From positions 9,266,316-9,330,315 of the forward strand of contig OW203768.1 of NCBI GenBank assembly GCA_934045905.1: a stretch of 64,000 nt of DNA. The letters run 5' to 3'. Position numbers and translations under genes: made by a program. The stretch is from Leuctra nigra. Lineage: Eukaryota; Arthropoda; Insecta; Plecoptera; Leuctridae. Shown here one piece after another: positions 1 to 12,556 of the stretch. A model generated the notes under the pieces. That model was not told where the DNA came from and made no database searches. It saw nothing but the letters and a program-made list of their open reading frames with translations. How positions within the stretch are numbered: the first letter of the stretch is position 1; each line of letters begins with the position of its first letter.

Positions 1-1783
1 GTTGTTGCAAACAAACATAACGCATTTAAAATACAAAATTTAAAAAAAATTCTCCAAAGTTATTTCGATATAAAATGTGTAATGAATATGTGTTCAAAAT
101 TTCACTGAATCTGATAAAATTGTTAACTTGATGTGCAATTCGTGTACTCATTCCTAAAATACAATATTGTAGGTATTTTCTTCGTTTTTTTTGGTTTCAC
201 ATTTTTTACTGTATTATTAAATCGACTTTCCACTGTCTTTTGGCATCATCACTTCCTGAGTTCACTTCAAAATAGTTTACTTAAACCATTGCATATAGAA
301 AATTAAATAAAATGTTGATCAAGTTGAAAAATATGTTTGAAAAGATTAAGTTCGTGTGCTATTCAAAACAGTACTGATTTTTTGGATTTGGATGAACTTT
401 ATAGAATTTGATAAAATGATAGTTTTGACCTGCCAAAATTTCAGATTGATCGAACCAACCAATCGGAAGTTTAAAAAAAATATAAACCAATCAACGAATT
501 TCAAAACAATTAGGGTCTGCAAACCCTAGAGATGGTCTGTATGTGTTGAGCAAAATTTCAGCTCGATCGGAAAAATGGTGGGTCATTATCAGAAACAAAC
601 AAACCATCAAAAAACAGAGGTCCGTGTCAAAAGAGCGAAAAGCAGACGCTGCTTACTAAACGATAAAAAAAAGTGGTAAATAAGACCGCTGGTAAGAATT
701 CTATAAAATATATTTAGTAATTTTCTAATTATTCAAAACTACCCTGCCCTACCTACTCCTTTTCTCAGATAATCGAATATTCTTGTCTATTGGGAGGGAG
801 AAAGTTGTGCCTCACCAGGGATGTTGCCATGTGGCATCCTCCACAGGATCATAGAGATGTATACGTGCCCGGTAGGTACAGATCTCTATGACAGGATCAA
901 GTTGGATTGAGTAACAATTAACATAACATGTTCAGGGCAATGTAGTGAGTCAAGTCAGTCATATCTTCTTCTTCTTCTGAGCTCTAACTGTCGACCACAC
1001 CACATCACATCTTGCCATCTTGTTTTAGTGGCCATTTCTCTGACGCAATCTGCACCACCAGCAAATCCCCAGTGACTTTCAAACTTCGTTCCATTCGCCT
1101 GATCAGACACTTTCATCTTACAAGGCTTCTTTTATCCAGTGGTGATTTCAGACATTTCACACGAGGGGACAAACCAAATTTTAGGTTGGGAACTTGGGCA
1201 TAATAACTTATGAAAAACGGTAATACCAAGCATGACTCTATGGATATTGGCGTTTAAAACCTGGTTAGGTAGCAGCACTGTCCTGTGTAGGATAGACAAG
1301 GTGTATAGAAGTAATGTGTAGTGTTTTCGGGTCAGAGCAGCCTGCATTGACGATTTATGAACTTATTTCAGATATATCAAAACAATATAATACAAGTCTT
1401 ACCAGAGTAAAAGAAGTTATCTGCTTTGAAATGTTCCCCACACACTAACATCATAGAATAATAAAGCTTACGTGCATTTTGGAAACCCTCTTGCCAATCT
1501 TCAAAGCAGATTGCAGATGATTGTTTCTCCCGCACATCGTCATTCGGGAATAAATGAAAGGAGAGTCCATCTGCAGCTGTTGATTCTTTGTTTGAACATT
1601 GAGGAACACTACAGTATCGATTTGCTGATTTAATTTGCTTTTAAATAGGTAAATTCACCGGTTGAACATCTATTGACAGATGAAAACAAATGAAAAACAA
1701 AAGATTTTACTCCTAGGTAGGTTAGTTGGCGAAGCAGTATCCAGATGTCGACTCCTTTGATTTTAAACGCGAATATACTAATA
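1..1783. other. AT-rich upstream DNA with one repeat
   Basis: No gene seen. About 400-660 is an inverted relative of 18010-18240: both carry a ccaatc(a/g) stretch, the words agggtctgca and ctcgatcg, and a gaggtccgtg end. 847-900 contains a short palindrome around catagagat. Confidence 0.5.
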
Positions 1784-3347
1784 CCGGGTGGCGCAAAATA
1801 AAATCCCCCTGATTGAGGAGTCATTATATCGAAACTATTATTGATAGGATTCTGAAATTTGTACACATATTAGAAAACATACCAGAATTTAATATGTGTA
1901 AGTTTCAAAAACATTGCTACTGTAGGAAAAAAGTTACAGCTGTTCAAATTTGGTTGTCAAAAAATTGATTATATACGCGAGCTCAAATAGCGCGATTCAA
2001 GGAAAAATCCATACGCGGGACCCGTCTTTCCATACCCTAATCGAGCCCAACTCATTGATTTGAATATTTGCATTTTACGCGCTTTTAACGCCGAATCTAT
2101 TCAGGATAATCAAACATTCTAACACTCCCATTCATAATGAAACAGCTAAGTGAGGTGTCTCCGCAATATTGAAAGTTTTACTCACGTAATTGTTGACAGT
2201 TTGGAAATAAAAAACATTGTTCGGAAAGTAGATTTTAACATTTTATAAGGAGATACAAATTTCTGGATAACAAAATTCTGACACGAGACAAAAATGCATT
2301 TGATTATAAGCAAGGCGAAACAAAATGAGCAGAAGAGGTTGGGTTTAATCAATTATTATAATAATAATGAATCATCATGGATCATGAATTATGACCAATA
2401 TTTCAGGTCAACCCCATAGCTGCCTACGCAAAAGTACCATTCTATCATTTGGATTTCGCGAATGTTTAGATCAGACTAGATTCTCTAATATTGTCAGCTA
2501 GGTTTATTGTAGGTCCAATATACCAATTTAAGATGGTTGTTAATAAGTGTTTTTGTGTTACAAAACAGGTGCCAGGTGTTTAGGTGCTTAGGTAACTATA
2601 CCTAAGGTACTAAGAATTTACAGTAGGAAGTCACTGAAGGACGACATAAAATAATTTGAATTGCTAGAAAATATTTTGTTCAGTTCTTTAGTCTTTAAAG
2701 AGTTGTATTGAGTTGGGCTCGATTAGGGTATGGAAAGACGCGGCCGGGACGCTGTTTCTTCAAAACTACGTACGATATCAAGCTGAAAATTTCAAATCTT
2801 TTTGAAAATATGTTAAGATAGATTGTGTATAAATTTCAATCAATATCAATATATGGAACGAAAGTTATGGAATCTTGAAGCTGAGCTTAAAAACAGAAGT
2901 GGGGAAAACATTCACTTTTATAACGTGTGTAATAAAAGTTTAGAAATAATCTACATATTCTGATTTTATACGCTCAACTTCAAGATTCCATAATTTTCGT
3001 TCCATTTATTCAAATTGATTGACATTTTTATTTTTTACACAATCGATCTCAACATATTTTCAATATAATTTGAAATTTTCAGCTTGATATTAGACATAGT
3101 TTTGAAGAAACAGCGTCCCGGCCATTGGAAGTTTTCTCGACGCGCGCTATTTGAGCTCCGTATAATCCATTTTTGACAACCAAATTTGAACATCTGTAAC
3201 TTTTTTCCTACAATAGTAAAGTTTTTGAAACTTACACATATAAAATTTTGGTATGTTTTGTAATATAAGTACAAATTTCAGAATCCTATCTATAACAGTT
3301 TCGATATAGTGACCTTACAATCAGGGTGATTTTTTTGCGCCACCCGG
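1784..3347. mobile_element. Composite MITE with long terminal inverted repeats
   Basis: Ends are CCGGGTGGCGCAAAAT... and the inverse ...GCGCCACCCGG, flanked on both sides by TA, the target of Tc1/mariner-type elements. The first and last ~215 bp are inverted repeats. A second inverted pair (about 2706-2890 and 2970-3125, around ggaacgaaagttatggaatc) lies inside, and 2000-2060 is inverted to 2706-2750. No transposase is present, so it is non-autonomous and probably built from nested palindromes. Confidence 0.75.
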
Positions 3348-3760
3348 TATATATACAAACATTTCCATAGAAATAAAATACATTGTCAATTCATCTAATC
3401 CTTTACTATTAATGCACAGTTTCAACAATGGAGCTCTGAAATTGCGTTACGATAGACCTCTATAGAAATCGTCATTTTAGCCCAATTTTAATCAAACCCG
3501 GACTTTTCCTGTAGATAATTTCGAGCCAAATAAAGTGCACACAATTTCAATCGAATCCGTTGAGTATTTCGAGAGATATTAAAAGAAACCCAAATTTGCA
3601 TCGAAAAACGTAATTTTTTCGAAACTTTAGAACTATAGGAAGCCGTGAAATATTTTATTAGGCAGTGAAGAAAATAGGTTTACTTAGTAAACCTTGACTT
3701 TACAACCAGGGGCAAAACAATATTTCATGTGAATAAATGCAGACATCTTGGGGTGGGTTT

Positions 3761-3782
3761 GGGGGGGGGGGGGGGGGGGGGG
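3761..3782. repeat. G homopolymer (22 nt)
   Basis: An uninterrupted G run. It has G-quadruplex potential, but its exact length is unreliable in assemblies. Confidence 0.9.
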
Positions 3783-3865
3783 AACATTTCTGGCCAGAGA
3801 GTAATATTGTTACCTTCTTATGGACTTGGATTAATTCCAATTCTACGTTTATTATTTGATCTACA

Positions 3866-4230
3866 GGGCTAGGATGTTTAGGACCTATGAAACGTACAAA
3901 AAGGCAGGCAAATAGTACCTTAAAACTATTAAAAAAAGGACCATAAAGTCCCGAAAAAGGACCAATGAAATTTTATGCTTTGTAATATTTTCAAGTTACA
4001 ACAATTGTGAAAGACATATTTGATATTATTTTCCCCAATAATTTAAGAAAAAGGATTAAAAGACATTCAAATAGCAAATAAAAGGACTAAATTCATGAGA
4101 TAAAGGCATTTTCAGGCAAAATAAAACACTTATATTTGAAATCAGGAACACATGAAACATATTTATGTATCAATATTAAACATGGCTAAACAAAAAATTA
4201 AAAGGGATGTCCTAACATCCCAGCTCTGAT
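3866..4230. mobile_element. MITE related to 19397-20405, uninterrupted copy
   Basis: Inverted ends are cagggctaggatgttta and taacatcccagctctg. Internal words (aaaaaggaccaatgaaat, ccccaataat, ggcaaataaaa) match the copy at 19397-20405 in opposite orientation. The CAGGG-like end resembles hAT termini. No clear target duplication survives. Confidence 0.6.
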
Positions 4231-4906
4231 ATTACTATAGACAAGGATCAATCAAGGACATATCTTTTCCGCCTGACTTCACAACTTCCCATTTTATCAA
4301 AAGATTTTAGTGTGTATGCACCTACTATAATTTATTTTTGTATTATGAATCGAAATGATGCAGAATCTTTCATTGATGTGTTGATGTAAGTAGAGATGTG
4401 AACGATTAAATAATCAGGATAAGGTATGAAGTGGAAGCCTGCATAAAATCGCGTAGGTTTCTACTATAGCCTCTCGCAACCTGGAATTTCAAAGTAATTT
4501 TTGAAGTTATTACATACAAAGTATACATACACTTTGATATTACATCTCAATACCGTTTTTCTTTCATTATTTTGTGCATAGGCATTTGTTATACAATTTT
4601 ATTATTGACTACCCATATTTGCTTTAATTAAAATATCTGAAACATTTACTGATTCTTATTTTGGAACTTATAGATTCGATCAAATTGTCATACTTTATTC
4701 TGTCATATATTTGATATTAATTCTATATTCCATGCATCTGAAATTCTTGCGCTCATTTTTCATTGTTCATTTTTCATTGTATTTATTTATATACATTTTT
4801 TTTGAGCATGCTTAAAATGTTTTACTAATATTAAGCGGTTTACAGTATATTTAAATATTTGCCAAATGGTTACTTACACGTTTTCTTTGTTTCTTATTTA
4901 TGTGTT

Positions 4907-4995
4907 CAGTGAGATTCAGAAGAAAGCGGTCGGAGTGCCCTGTGCACACTGCCTGGCACAGGGGAACTATGACCGCTTTCTTCTGAATCTCACTG
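4907..4995. repeat. Near-perfect 89-bp hairpin
   Basis: The 25-nt arms (cagtgagattcagaagaaag + cggtc) are exactly inverted, with a second inner stem (ccctgtgc / gcacaggg). It looks like a tiny palindromic element; no target duplication was identified. Confidence 0.7.
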
Positions 4996-5183
4996 TACAT
5001 ACACTACATGGGCATTGGCTTTAGTGAACCTTCCACATATTTTTTATAATAGGGTGGTAAAGAAAATTGTCACGAGAAGACAATCCCTTGCCAGCATAAG
5101 AGTATTTTAATGTTTTAATTTTAATGTTGTTCCTTCTTCTATTATTCTTTGCCCAGAAAATAGTGCGCTTTGGGTCATGTATT

Positions 5184-5202
5184 ACATGGCGGGTCTCTCT
5201 AG
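5184..5202 (+). mobile_element. Helitron-type 3' terminus
   Basis: A small hairpin (catgt atta catg) precedes gcgggtctctCTAG followed by T. This matches the Helitron pattern of a subterminal hairpin and a CTRR end. A near copy lies at 6937-6964. Confidence 0.45.
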
Positions 5203-5654
5203 TCCTTTACTATAATATGCTTAAAAGAGAAGAACGTCGTCCCCGTAGCAACGTGGCTGAAAATTTGGTTCTTCATACGAATCTTGAATTTTCCACCGAT
5301 CAAGTTGAAACTCGCCAGTAATGTATACAATTACGTGACTTGATTTATAGTAACAGTTTCGCGATATTCTGTTCAGTATTTACCGAGTTATTCGTGAAAA
5401 ACATCGCTTTTACTGATGTCGTAATTTTAAACGTCAATTTCAACTGTGCAGTGAAAATTAATTTTAGTAGGCAGTGAAACTTTGTAACTTGCAAAAATCG
5501 ACATGAAAAATATTTGGCTATGGAATCATCTGAGAGAGAAAGGAAATAAAAATATGCTCACTGCCACTAAGATATGCGCTATGAGAAGAGTACAAATCCA
5601 TGACCTATCTATGCCCGACGTCGCGCTACCGATACGCGTTTCCTTGGAAGCAAG

Positions 5655-6275
5655 TATTTTCTTCATGGAGGTGATTTCAGGCAAACTTTACCTGTATTAT
5701 AAGGCAGCCACCGTACTTCGTACCACCCATGTCTATGGCGAATTGATGTACAAGCAGTTACATTTTCAACACTTCAATTCGCTTCGCCTCAACGTCAAAA
5801 CATGCGAGTGATGGAAGGAGAAGATAATTTTATGCAATTCCTTCTCAATGTTGGAAATGGAGAAGTTCTTAACAATCACCTCGATAAAGAAACAATTGAA
5901 GTTTGATGCTGTTTACTACTGAGAGGCAATATCTGACGATCAGATTGCTACCGTCAAAGACTATGCAATTCTATGCCCTATAAATGTTGACTCTCTTTCC
6001 ATCAACGTGCAATGGATTCAGCTAACTTTACATTGAAAAAACAAAATTTTACTTGCTTTCGCATAGTCGAACATTTTTGCATGCGCTTTCAACTCGAGAA
6101 TAGGCACCCACGATGCAGTTACACCTTCCGAATTTGGCCTACCATTTATGCTTAGCGCGAGGCAATTTCCTATCCGATTATCTTTCGCAATGACCATCAA
6201 CAAAGCACAAAAAGGACACACGTTTTCCCGAGTCGGTTTATTCCTCTACAAACCTGGTTTCTCACATATACGAGT
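5655..6275 (+). pseudogene. Helitron PIF1-type helicase remnant
   Basis: Three helicase blocks survive. FLHGGDFRQTLPVL (5655-5699) is the Walker B/GDFRQ motif, followed by an in-frame TAA at 5700. NMRVMEGEDNFMQFLLNVGN (from 5799) continues in the same frame. FPIRLSFAMTINKAQKGHTF with SRVGLF (from 6166) is the terminal motif VI in another frame. Stops and frameshifts make it inactive. These are established signatures of the helicase half of Helitron Rep-Hel proteins. The Rep part is absent. Confidence 0.8.
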
Positions 6276-6483
6276 AGTAGGCAGGTAGTATCTGTGGATT
6301 TATTTCACTTTTAAAACATTAGTATTTTTTTGAACCTGAAGTCTGGAATTAATAATGGAGATGATTCTAACTATGGTAATGATCCTGGACTCCAAGTTGA
6401 GCTAACTCAGGTGTTGGTAAAATAACGGTTTTAAAATAAAATCCAATCCACAGATCGCCTGCTGCCTACTTAGTCAACTCTAT

Positions 6484-6576
6484 GGTCGGGGACAGGCTAA
6501 GTTGAACCCGCGCTAGCATGGGTCAGCCTATACCATGGCAATACTAAACAGGGTTCAACTTAGCCTGTCCCCGACC
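6484..6576. repeat. 93-bp hairpin inside the Helitron tail
   Basis: Arms ggtcggggacaggctaagtt + gaaccc are exactly inverted across a 41-bp loop. Probably a small palindromic element. Confidence 0.7.
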
Positions 6577-6936
6577 TTACGTAGCATTATCCAGAACCCG
6601 CAATTTCCAGTCAGTCTTCATAGAAGTCATTCATGGAGAACCATTGACTGCAAGGAAAATTGGCACATCGACCGATGCAATTTTTACGCAAACATTGTGT
6701 ATCCTGAAATTCTGCTATAGTTTTCACTATACGCCAAACATTATGAAAATTATTCAACATTTTCCTTCATTTCCATAATTTCACCTATGAATTGTGAACA
6801 ACTCTTTTCTTACTTCACTTGCACCTCCTACTTTCCACCACCATCCCAATTGAATAAAAATATAAAAATCTATTTATAAATTACCAACGTTTCATTAATA
6901 CAATTTGTATAACTATCGCACAAATTATTGCCTTTG

Positions 6937-6964
6937 TCATGTGTGACATGACGGGTCCCTCTAG
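6937..6964 (+). mobile_element. Helitron-type 3' terminus of the helicase-bearing element
   Basis: Hairpin tcatgt gtg acatga, then cgggtccctCTAG followed by T. It lies downstream of the helicase remnant, so it likely marks that element's end. The 5' end was not found. Confidence 0.5.
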
Positions 6965-7059
6965 TATTTATTATTTTAACGTGGCGCGATTGACTGATAC
7001 ACTGATTCACTGATAGGTCCAAGAGGCTTGTATCATTCTATAGTTTCTTTATAATAGTA

Positions 7060-7290
7060 ATAGTGTTCTGCAAATAGGCTAATGGAGACTGATAATGATA
7101 ATATTATTAAAGATTGGGAGATAATGATTAGATGAAAGTTAGGCAGAAGTGGTGGTCATGGCCTATTGGTAGGAAACATTACCTTTTGACTGAGGGAAAC
7201 CACGTAGAACCTCAGTCAGAGGGACGACTGAGGGAATAACCCGGGACCTCTAGGACGTGCAAGTCCAAAGCTTCACTGCCTTAGAAAACT
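7060..7290 (+). repeat. tRNA-derived SINE-like sequence
   Basis: gtggtcatggcctattggtagg resembles a pol III A box. The same phrase recurs at about 26525 and 26715 (gcggccgtggcctaatagta). This suggests a dispersed SINE family. Boundaries are unclear. Confidence 0.4.
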
Positions 7291-9234
7291 GTGATCTAAA
7301 GCGATGATAGTTTTCCTATTCGAAAAAAATGTAATTGTAGAATTGTGAATTTGACTTATACTTTTGGCCGGGTGTTTCGCCAGTTCTCGTAAAGATGTTT
7401 CTTATAAGCTTTTACAGAAAATGTGACTCCATTCCTTTTGGTGAGAATGGTGAAAATATTTTCTATCATGGATAGAAGTAAGTATTTTTCTGAAATTCTG
7501 AATGGTTATCGATATTTCTCTTGAAAGATTTAATTCTGCTAAAGACTGTCTATTTTATAACATAATTGGGTTAGCTTTTTTACACACCAAAGTTTTCTTG
7601 GGAAACTCGGCAAATTTCTTTTTTCAGATGCCTGTCTAGTTTCTATTCTGGTTTTTGTGTACATGAAATTTTGGCACATCTTCTAAATAGTTTCTCCACG
7701 ACTGACGTCACAGCAATCGCATCGAGGGCAATCAATTTCATTGCTCTTCCCATCGCCAATTCCATCTTTAGATTCATCCCAGAGATTGTGATTTCCATTT
7801 GCGATTCTATTGCACCAACTCATATCTGCGATGGGTTGGGGAGTGCCGGGAGAAAACGATTTGTCAAACTTCCCTCTTCGTGTAAGCACTCCCTCAACCC
7901 TCGATGACTGCGCAAGGGGGTGGGTGTGGGGGGAGGTTGTTTTATTCAAAACTCACGGATCGGAACACATAACAATAAAGATGACAAATAAATTCTCTTG
8001 GACGATTGCCACATAGATAAAAGAGGAGGGCGAAAAGAATGTTCTGTGATCGAGAATCAGAATGGAACGTGAATTTAAAATTTGAATAGGCGACGTCTGG
8101 AGAGGCGTCGACTACACCTGCCATCTAGCCGCAGTGCGGCAACTACCTGAACTAGCTCGGTCGATAAAGCAAACACCTACATGTGTTCAGTTCAGATTTT
8201 CAAACACGCTTGAAAAGTCACATTTTGAGTTTTGAATCTGGGTTTGTTCTTAATGTCAAATTTGGAATGTTTTACGTTAAAAAAAATGATTTGAACAACA
8301 AACCGGAAACCAAAAACTACGATATTTTTTGGTACACAAATTTATTTTAATATATTCCACAGTTACATATTTTTATTAGAATTTGGGAATATGCCCAATC
8401 GTTTTTTTATGCAGATATGTTTCTGCGAATTTGTCTCTCAGCTCTCATTCCCAATTAAGTTCGCATAACGCTGTGGTGCCCTTCAACACCAATCGTCAGT
8501 CTCAATAAAGTGCATGTAGGATGAAAATGTCGTTCGCCCCCGTACAATCGCCACTAGGAGACCACTTCTATACTTGGGCATTAATAACGTCAGATCAGCG
8601 GGTCACCAATTTCATTCATACAAACCGTCAGCACAATAAAAGACTGTACTGCAAAAATTTTCGCATCAGATCTCGAAGTTCAAACGGCGATCTTGATTTT
8701 TTTCATTGATTTGACCGATTGTTTTACTACGGAAAGTTGTTATGCACTAGTCTGATGAAATGGTCCCGTTGCATGACCATATTTGGAGAGGTTCAAATCG
8801 CTGTCATGAATTGATAATCTGCAAATAGTTGGAACAATACGCCAGAGCTTGTTTGTTCTCTGGAAATCTCTAGCCACGCATCCGAAATAGTCATTATTTA
8901 AAAGGAATTGCTATGAAATGCATTTATTTCCGATGAAATCTGTTTGAAAGCTATATTTGTTGCTTCCGCTCTATGTGCAGGAAAGATGGAACAGTTCATA
9001 TGGAAGGCCAACTCACATTAATGTTCTAAAGTCTCTAATTATTTCAAATTTAAAATAATCACAGGTTAAATGACACTTGTTGAGTTTAAATAACATTACA
9101 CTACATTCAAATAATCACTAAATTTGATATAATTATCTTTTATCTTCCATTATTCACTCAGAGTATCCAAAAATATTGATGTGAGTGTACCATCCATATT
9201 GAAAGAGAGTTGACTAGCGCGCCACCTTGCCTCG
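7291..9234. other. No recognisable gene
   Basis: Mixed-composition DNA. A few short ORFs overlap on both strands around 7670-8120 and 8521-8709, without family motifs or splice context. I see no feature I can support. Confidence 0.4.
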
Positions 9235-9391
9235 TGACGTCATGTTCAACCAGCCAATCGCAGCAGAGCGAGCGAGCGCTGATCTCGAGGCTACTGTGCA
9301 GTGAGAAATTGTTGGGTGTGTTTCCGTGTAGTTTCCTATCAATTTTGATTGTTTTTGAGTAAGATATGAATTGAAGATAACACCATTGAAG
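9235..9391 (+). promoter_or_regulatory. Candidate promoter and non-coding leader exon
   Basis: A palindromic CRE (TGACGTCA, 9235-9242) and a CCAAT box (9254-9258) lie in a locally GC-rich patch. They are followed by sequence without a long ORF that ends at a good donor, ttgaag|gtacgtgag (9391/9392). This layout suits a 5' UTR exon. Talin exon 1 at 29490 would be a suitable acceptor across a 20-kb intron, but nothing links the two directly. Confidence 0.3.
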
Positions 9392-11814
9392 GTACGTGAG
9401 TCACATTTTGTTACAGTTGTTCTAGTTTTAGCTCAATTATCCTAAATGTGCTGTGTTGTGACGTTATTATGCGGTGATCGAAATCTCAGATGGATTTCTA
9501 GTTTTGTCGCGCTCGCCATTTGTAAATGACTTTACTTCACACTCCCCATCCCATTTGACACCGAATCTTCCCTAGTATTTTACACTTGTAATTTGTTTTG
9601 CACTGTGGAATATCGTATAATAATTGCATTTGCAAACTACTCACTTCAAGGCTCACATTATTGATCTGTTGAGCCAGACAAGTGCATTGATTATCGACAA
9701 GTAACATGAAGCTGTGATTTGACAGTTGTGTAAACACCCTCGCAAACAATGTATTGATTATGTTTATTCTTATCAACTGATTTAATTACAAGCAGGTAAC
9801 TACCTAGATTATTGTGTCATCTCTTACTTAACTGTAGTGTTATGTAGTTGCTTATCTAACAATCTTATGTCAGATGGACATATTTTGCATGTTATCTTAA
9901 AAATCAATAACACAAATCGTACTTCTTTTCATTCAGTTTATTATTTGTTCTGAAAATACAGGTGGGAGGAAAGGAAGGTACTATTGACTTATCTTGTAGG
10001 TAATCGTGTTTCGCACCAATTTAAATTCATGAGTCAATGCCGTGACCATGATTCAAACTGTGATTCAACCTGGTAATGATTCCACCGTGTGAATTTAGAT
10101 CTAAGAAAAACATTTGTAAAAGAACGTTGAACTTGATAGGGTGTTTGATACGATTTGCGATAATTGTAAACTTATCAAATTGTCGATAATGTAATCACAA
10201 GGCGAAAATGAATTGACACAAATTGATTATTTTTTCAACCAAATCAGTCACTTAGTTTCGTGTGGTTGAAATTGTTATCTGAGGATGTGACAGAGGACGT
10301 AAAAGGATGTCAACTAACCACATTTAAGAATGTTATGTTTTGCTTCGGCAATGGTATTTGTAGCGTTTAGTGACACTGTACTAACGTCAATTGGCCAACC
10401 TGGCAACGCCGCGTTTGGATTTAAACATTTAAAGAATAGTTGATGCTCTCCTCTGGATTTTAAAAAATTTGCATAGTCTTTAAAACATCACTAAGGTATT
10501 CTCTACGGTAGTACCAAGAAAAAAGAAGAACATAATCTACACAATTGGCTCTTATTGAGGCTACGTTCAACCATTCAGGGAAAAGGGGGGTAGTACCTAA
10601 CTGAAAATCTGGACATTCGTAAAAATGTTCCTATTTAGGAAGATTTATACGGTACTCTTCTCTCGCTGTAGGTAGGTATCTACTGATATTAGATCTAGGT
10701 AAAACACCAAATGCAAAATATTTAGGTATATTTTAGTTTCGATCTAATTCACGAGTAAACGCCACCCTCCAGATTCCATCTCACCGGTATTGATTTCTAA
10801 TTCCTCACAGTCATGATGAAGATGGTTTTAGCGTGTCTCGGTGAAAGAGAAAGACATGATTCATTATCCTATCAAGCCTGTGTCGTTCTCGTCTAATCAA
10901 TCTGCATTAGATCGGACGCCGAGCGGAAGAGCACAAAGTACTCTAGAGTTGGTTGGCTCTGATTGTCACAATTGTTTTGATGACTACACACGCTGATATA
11001 AATGCTGCGTGGCGTCGTGCTTTGTTTAGACATCCTGTAGATGGTTAAAAGACTTTTGGAATTGAATTATACTTGTATCTGTGACAGAAGTCGTGGAGTG
11101 AATGGTTTTGACAGATCGAGATGGATAATGTTTTGGAAGTAGATTTCTCATTGACAGAAGACTGGAAAATAAGGGTAATTTATTTATTTCATGGCTGGAA
11201 CAGAGACGCTAGTGGAGGAATTTTTACAAATTCGGTATTCCGAGGAATTCACGACAAATCATTTTTTTTAAATCTTGTCAAAATTACTATTTTTTATATT
11301 TTTAATTTTTAAAATGCGTATAATTTTTAATATGTCACTTGTATTATTTATTGATTTTAATTTTAACAAATTATTTATATTGATTTAATGTTGTCTAATT
11401 TTAATTAAAATTCTAGCTTTTTACCTTAGGCATTGAGTTTTTTTTGTATTCTGAAATTTAGTTTTTTGTATTAGAACTAGGTGCCTAATTTATTTATAGC
11501 AAAAAATCCTATAAATTCAGCAAGTGTCCGTTCGTTCAACAATAATAATCATCGCCATCTTCGTTTTGAACGTGAAAAGTTCAAATCGAGGTTGAAATAG
11601 ATGAAAACCATGTAGATAACGCGTTCCAACTGTCACTGTTATCTTCAATGACAATGAGACTTAGGTGTGACCACGATAATGATATCAAGAGAGAGGCTAA
11701 GAAGAGGTGTGCTTAGTGATTTTCTGTCTGAAACCGTCTGAAACTTCATCTTTTGAGTCCGTGCCAGCTATCTTCTCAGCTTGAATTAATCGTATCCAAC
11801 TTTTTCACCTCCCG
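9392..11814. other. AT-rich, no recognisable gene
   Basis: Possibly intronic if the leader exon at 9391 is real. No conserved coding block or clear repeat boundary was seen. Confidence 0.4.
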
Positions 11815-11815
11815 C

Positions 11816-11862
<47 letters not shown>
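11815..11862. repeat. (CT)n microsatellite
   Basis: About 20 TC/CT units with one early interruption. On the minus strand this is a GA tract of the kind bound by GAGA factors, but function is only a guess. Confidence 0.9.
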
Positions 11863-12275
11863 TCTGCCGCGCGACCAGCAAGTTGGCGAAGGGATTTACA
11901 CCGTCATCTGGAATACATGGAGACAAAACTGTAATAACGCGGGATTTTAGGATAGTCATTTGAAGGCTGTGAATGTCTGGTCGTCCAGATGTTTGATTCT
12001 GTCGTCAAGAATTTGTCAAGACAATAAGGATGCTAAGGATGGAAGTTGAAAAATCGCTGAGCATTTAATAAATTATAAAGTTGATAAGGGTGTAAGTTTG
12101 ATTGAAATTGCAAACTAGTAAAGTTACCAAACCGTAGTAGGCTGCATATCTGGACTCTTTATTTCGTGATTTGCTCTGGTCTGGGACCGGTCTAAATCGG
12201 ACCAAAAGCTATTTTGTTTTAAAAAGTTTACCTGTTTGTCACGTAGCAACTAGCCTGAACCATAGCCCTGATGTT

Positions 12276-12556
12276 GCCCTATTTTAGTGAAAAAAATAGT
12301 ATGAAATAAGGGTCCAGGTCACATAGTGACAGAAGTCCTTTTATCAGAGTTGTAGTATATAGCCCTGACTGATGTAGCCCTATTTTAGTGAAAAAAAAAT
12401 GAAATAAGGGTCCAGATCTCATAGTGACATGTAAACCCTTTTATCAGAGTTGCAGTATAAAGCCCTGATGTAGCCCTATTTTAGTGAAAAAAAAATGAAA
12501 TAAGGGTCCAGGTCTCATAGTGACATGTAAGTCCTTTTATCAGAGTTGCAGTATAA
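12276..12556. repeat. Three tandem copies of a ~96-101-bp unit
   Basis: Units start at gccctattttagtgaaaaaa (12276, 12377, 12473) and share tgaaataagggtccagg and cttttatcagagttg. The later two are almost identical. Confidence 0.85.
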
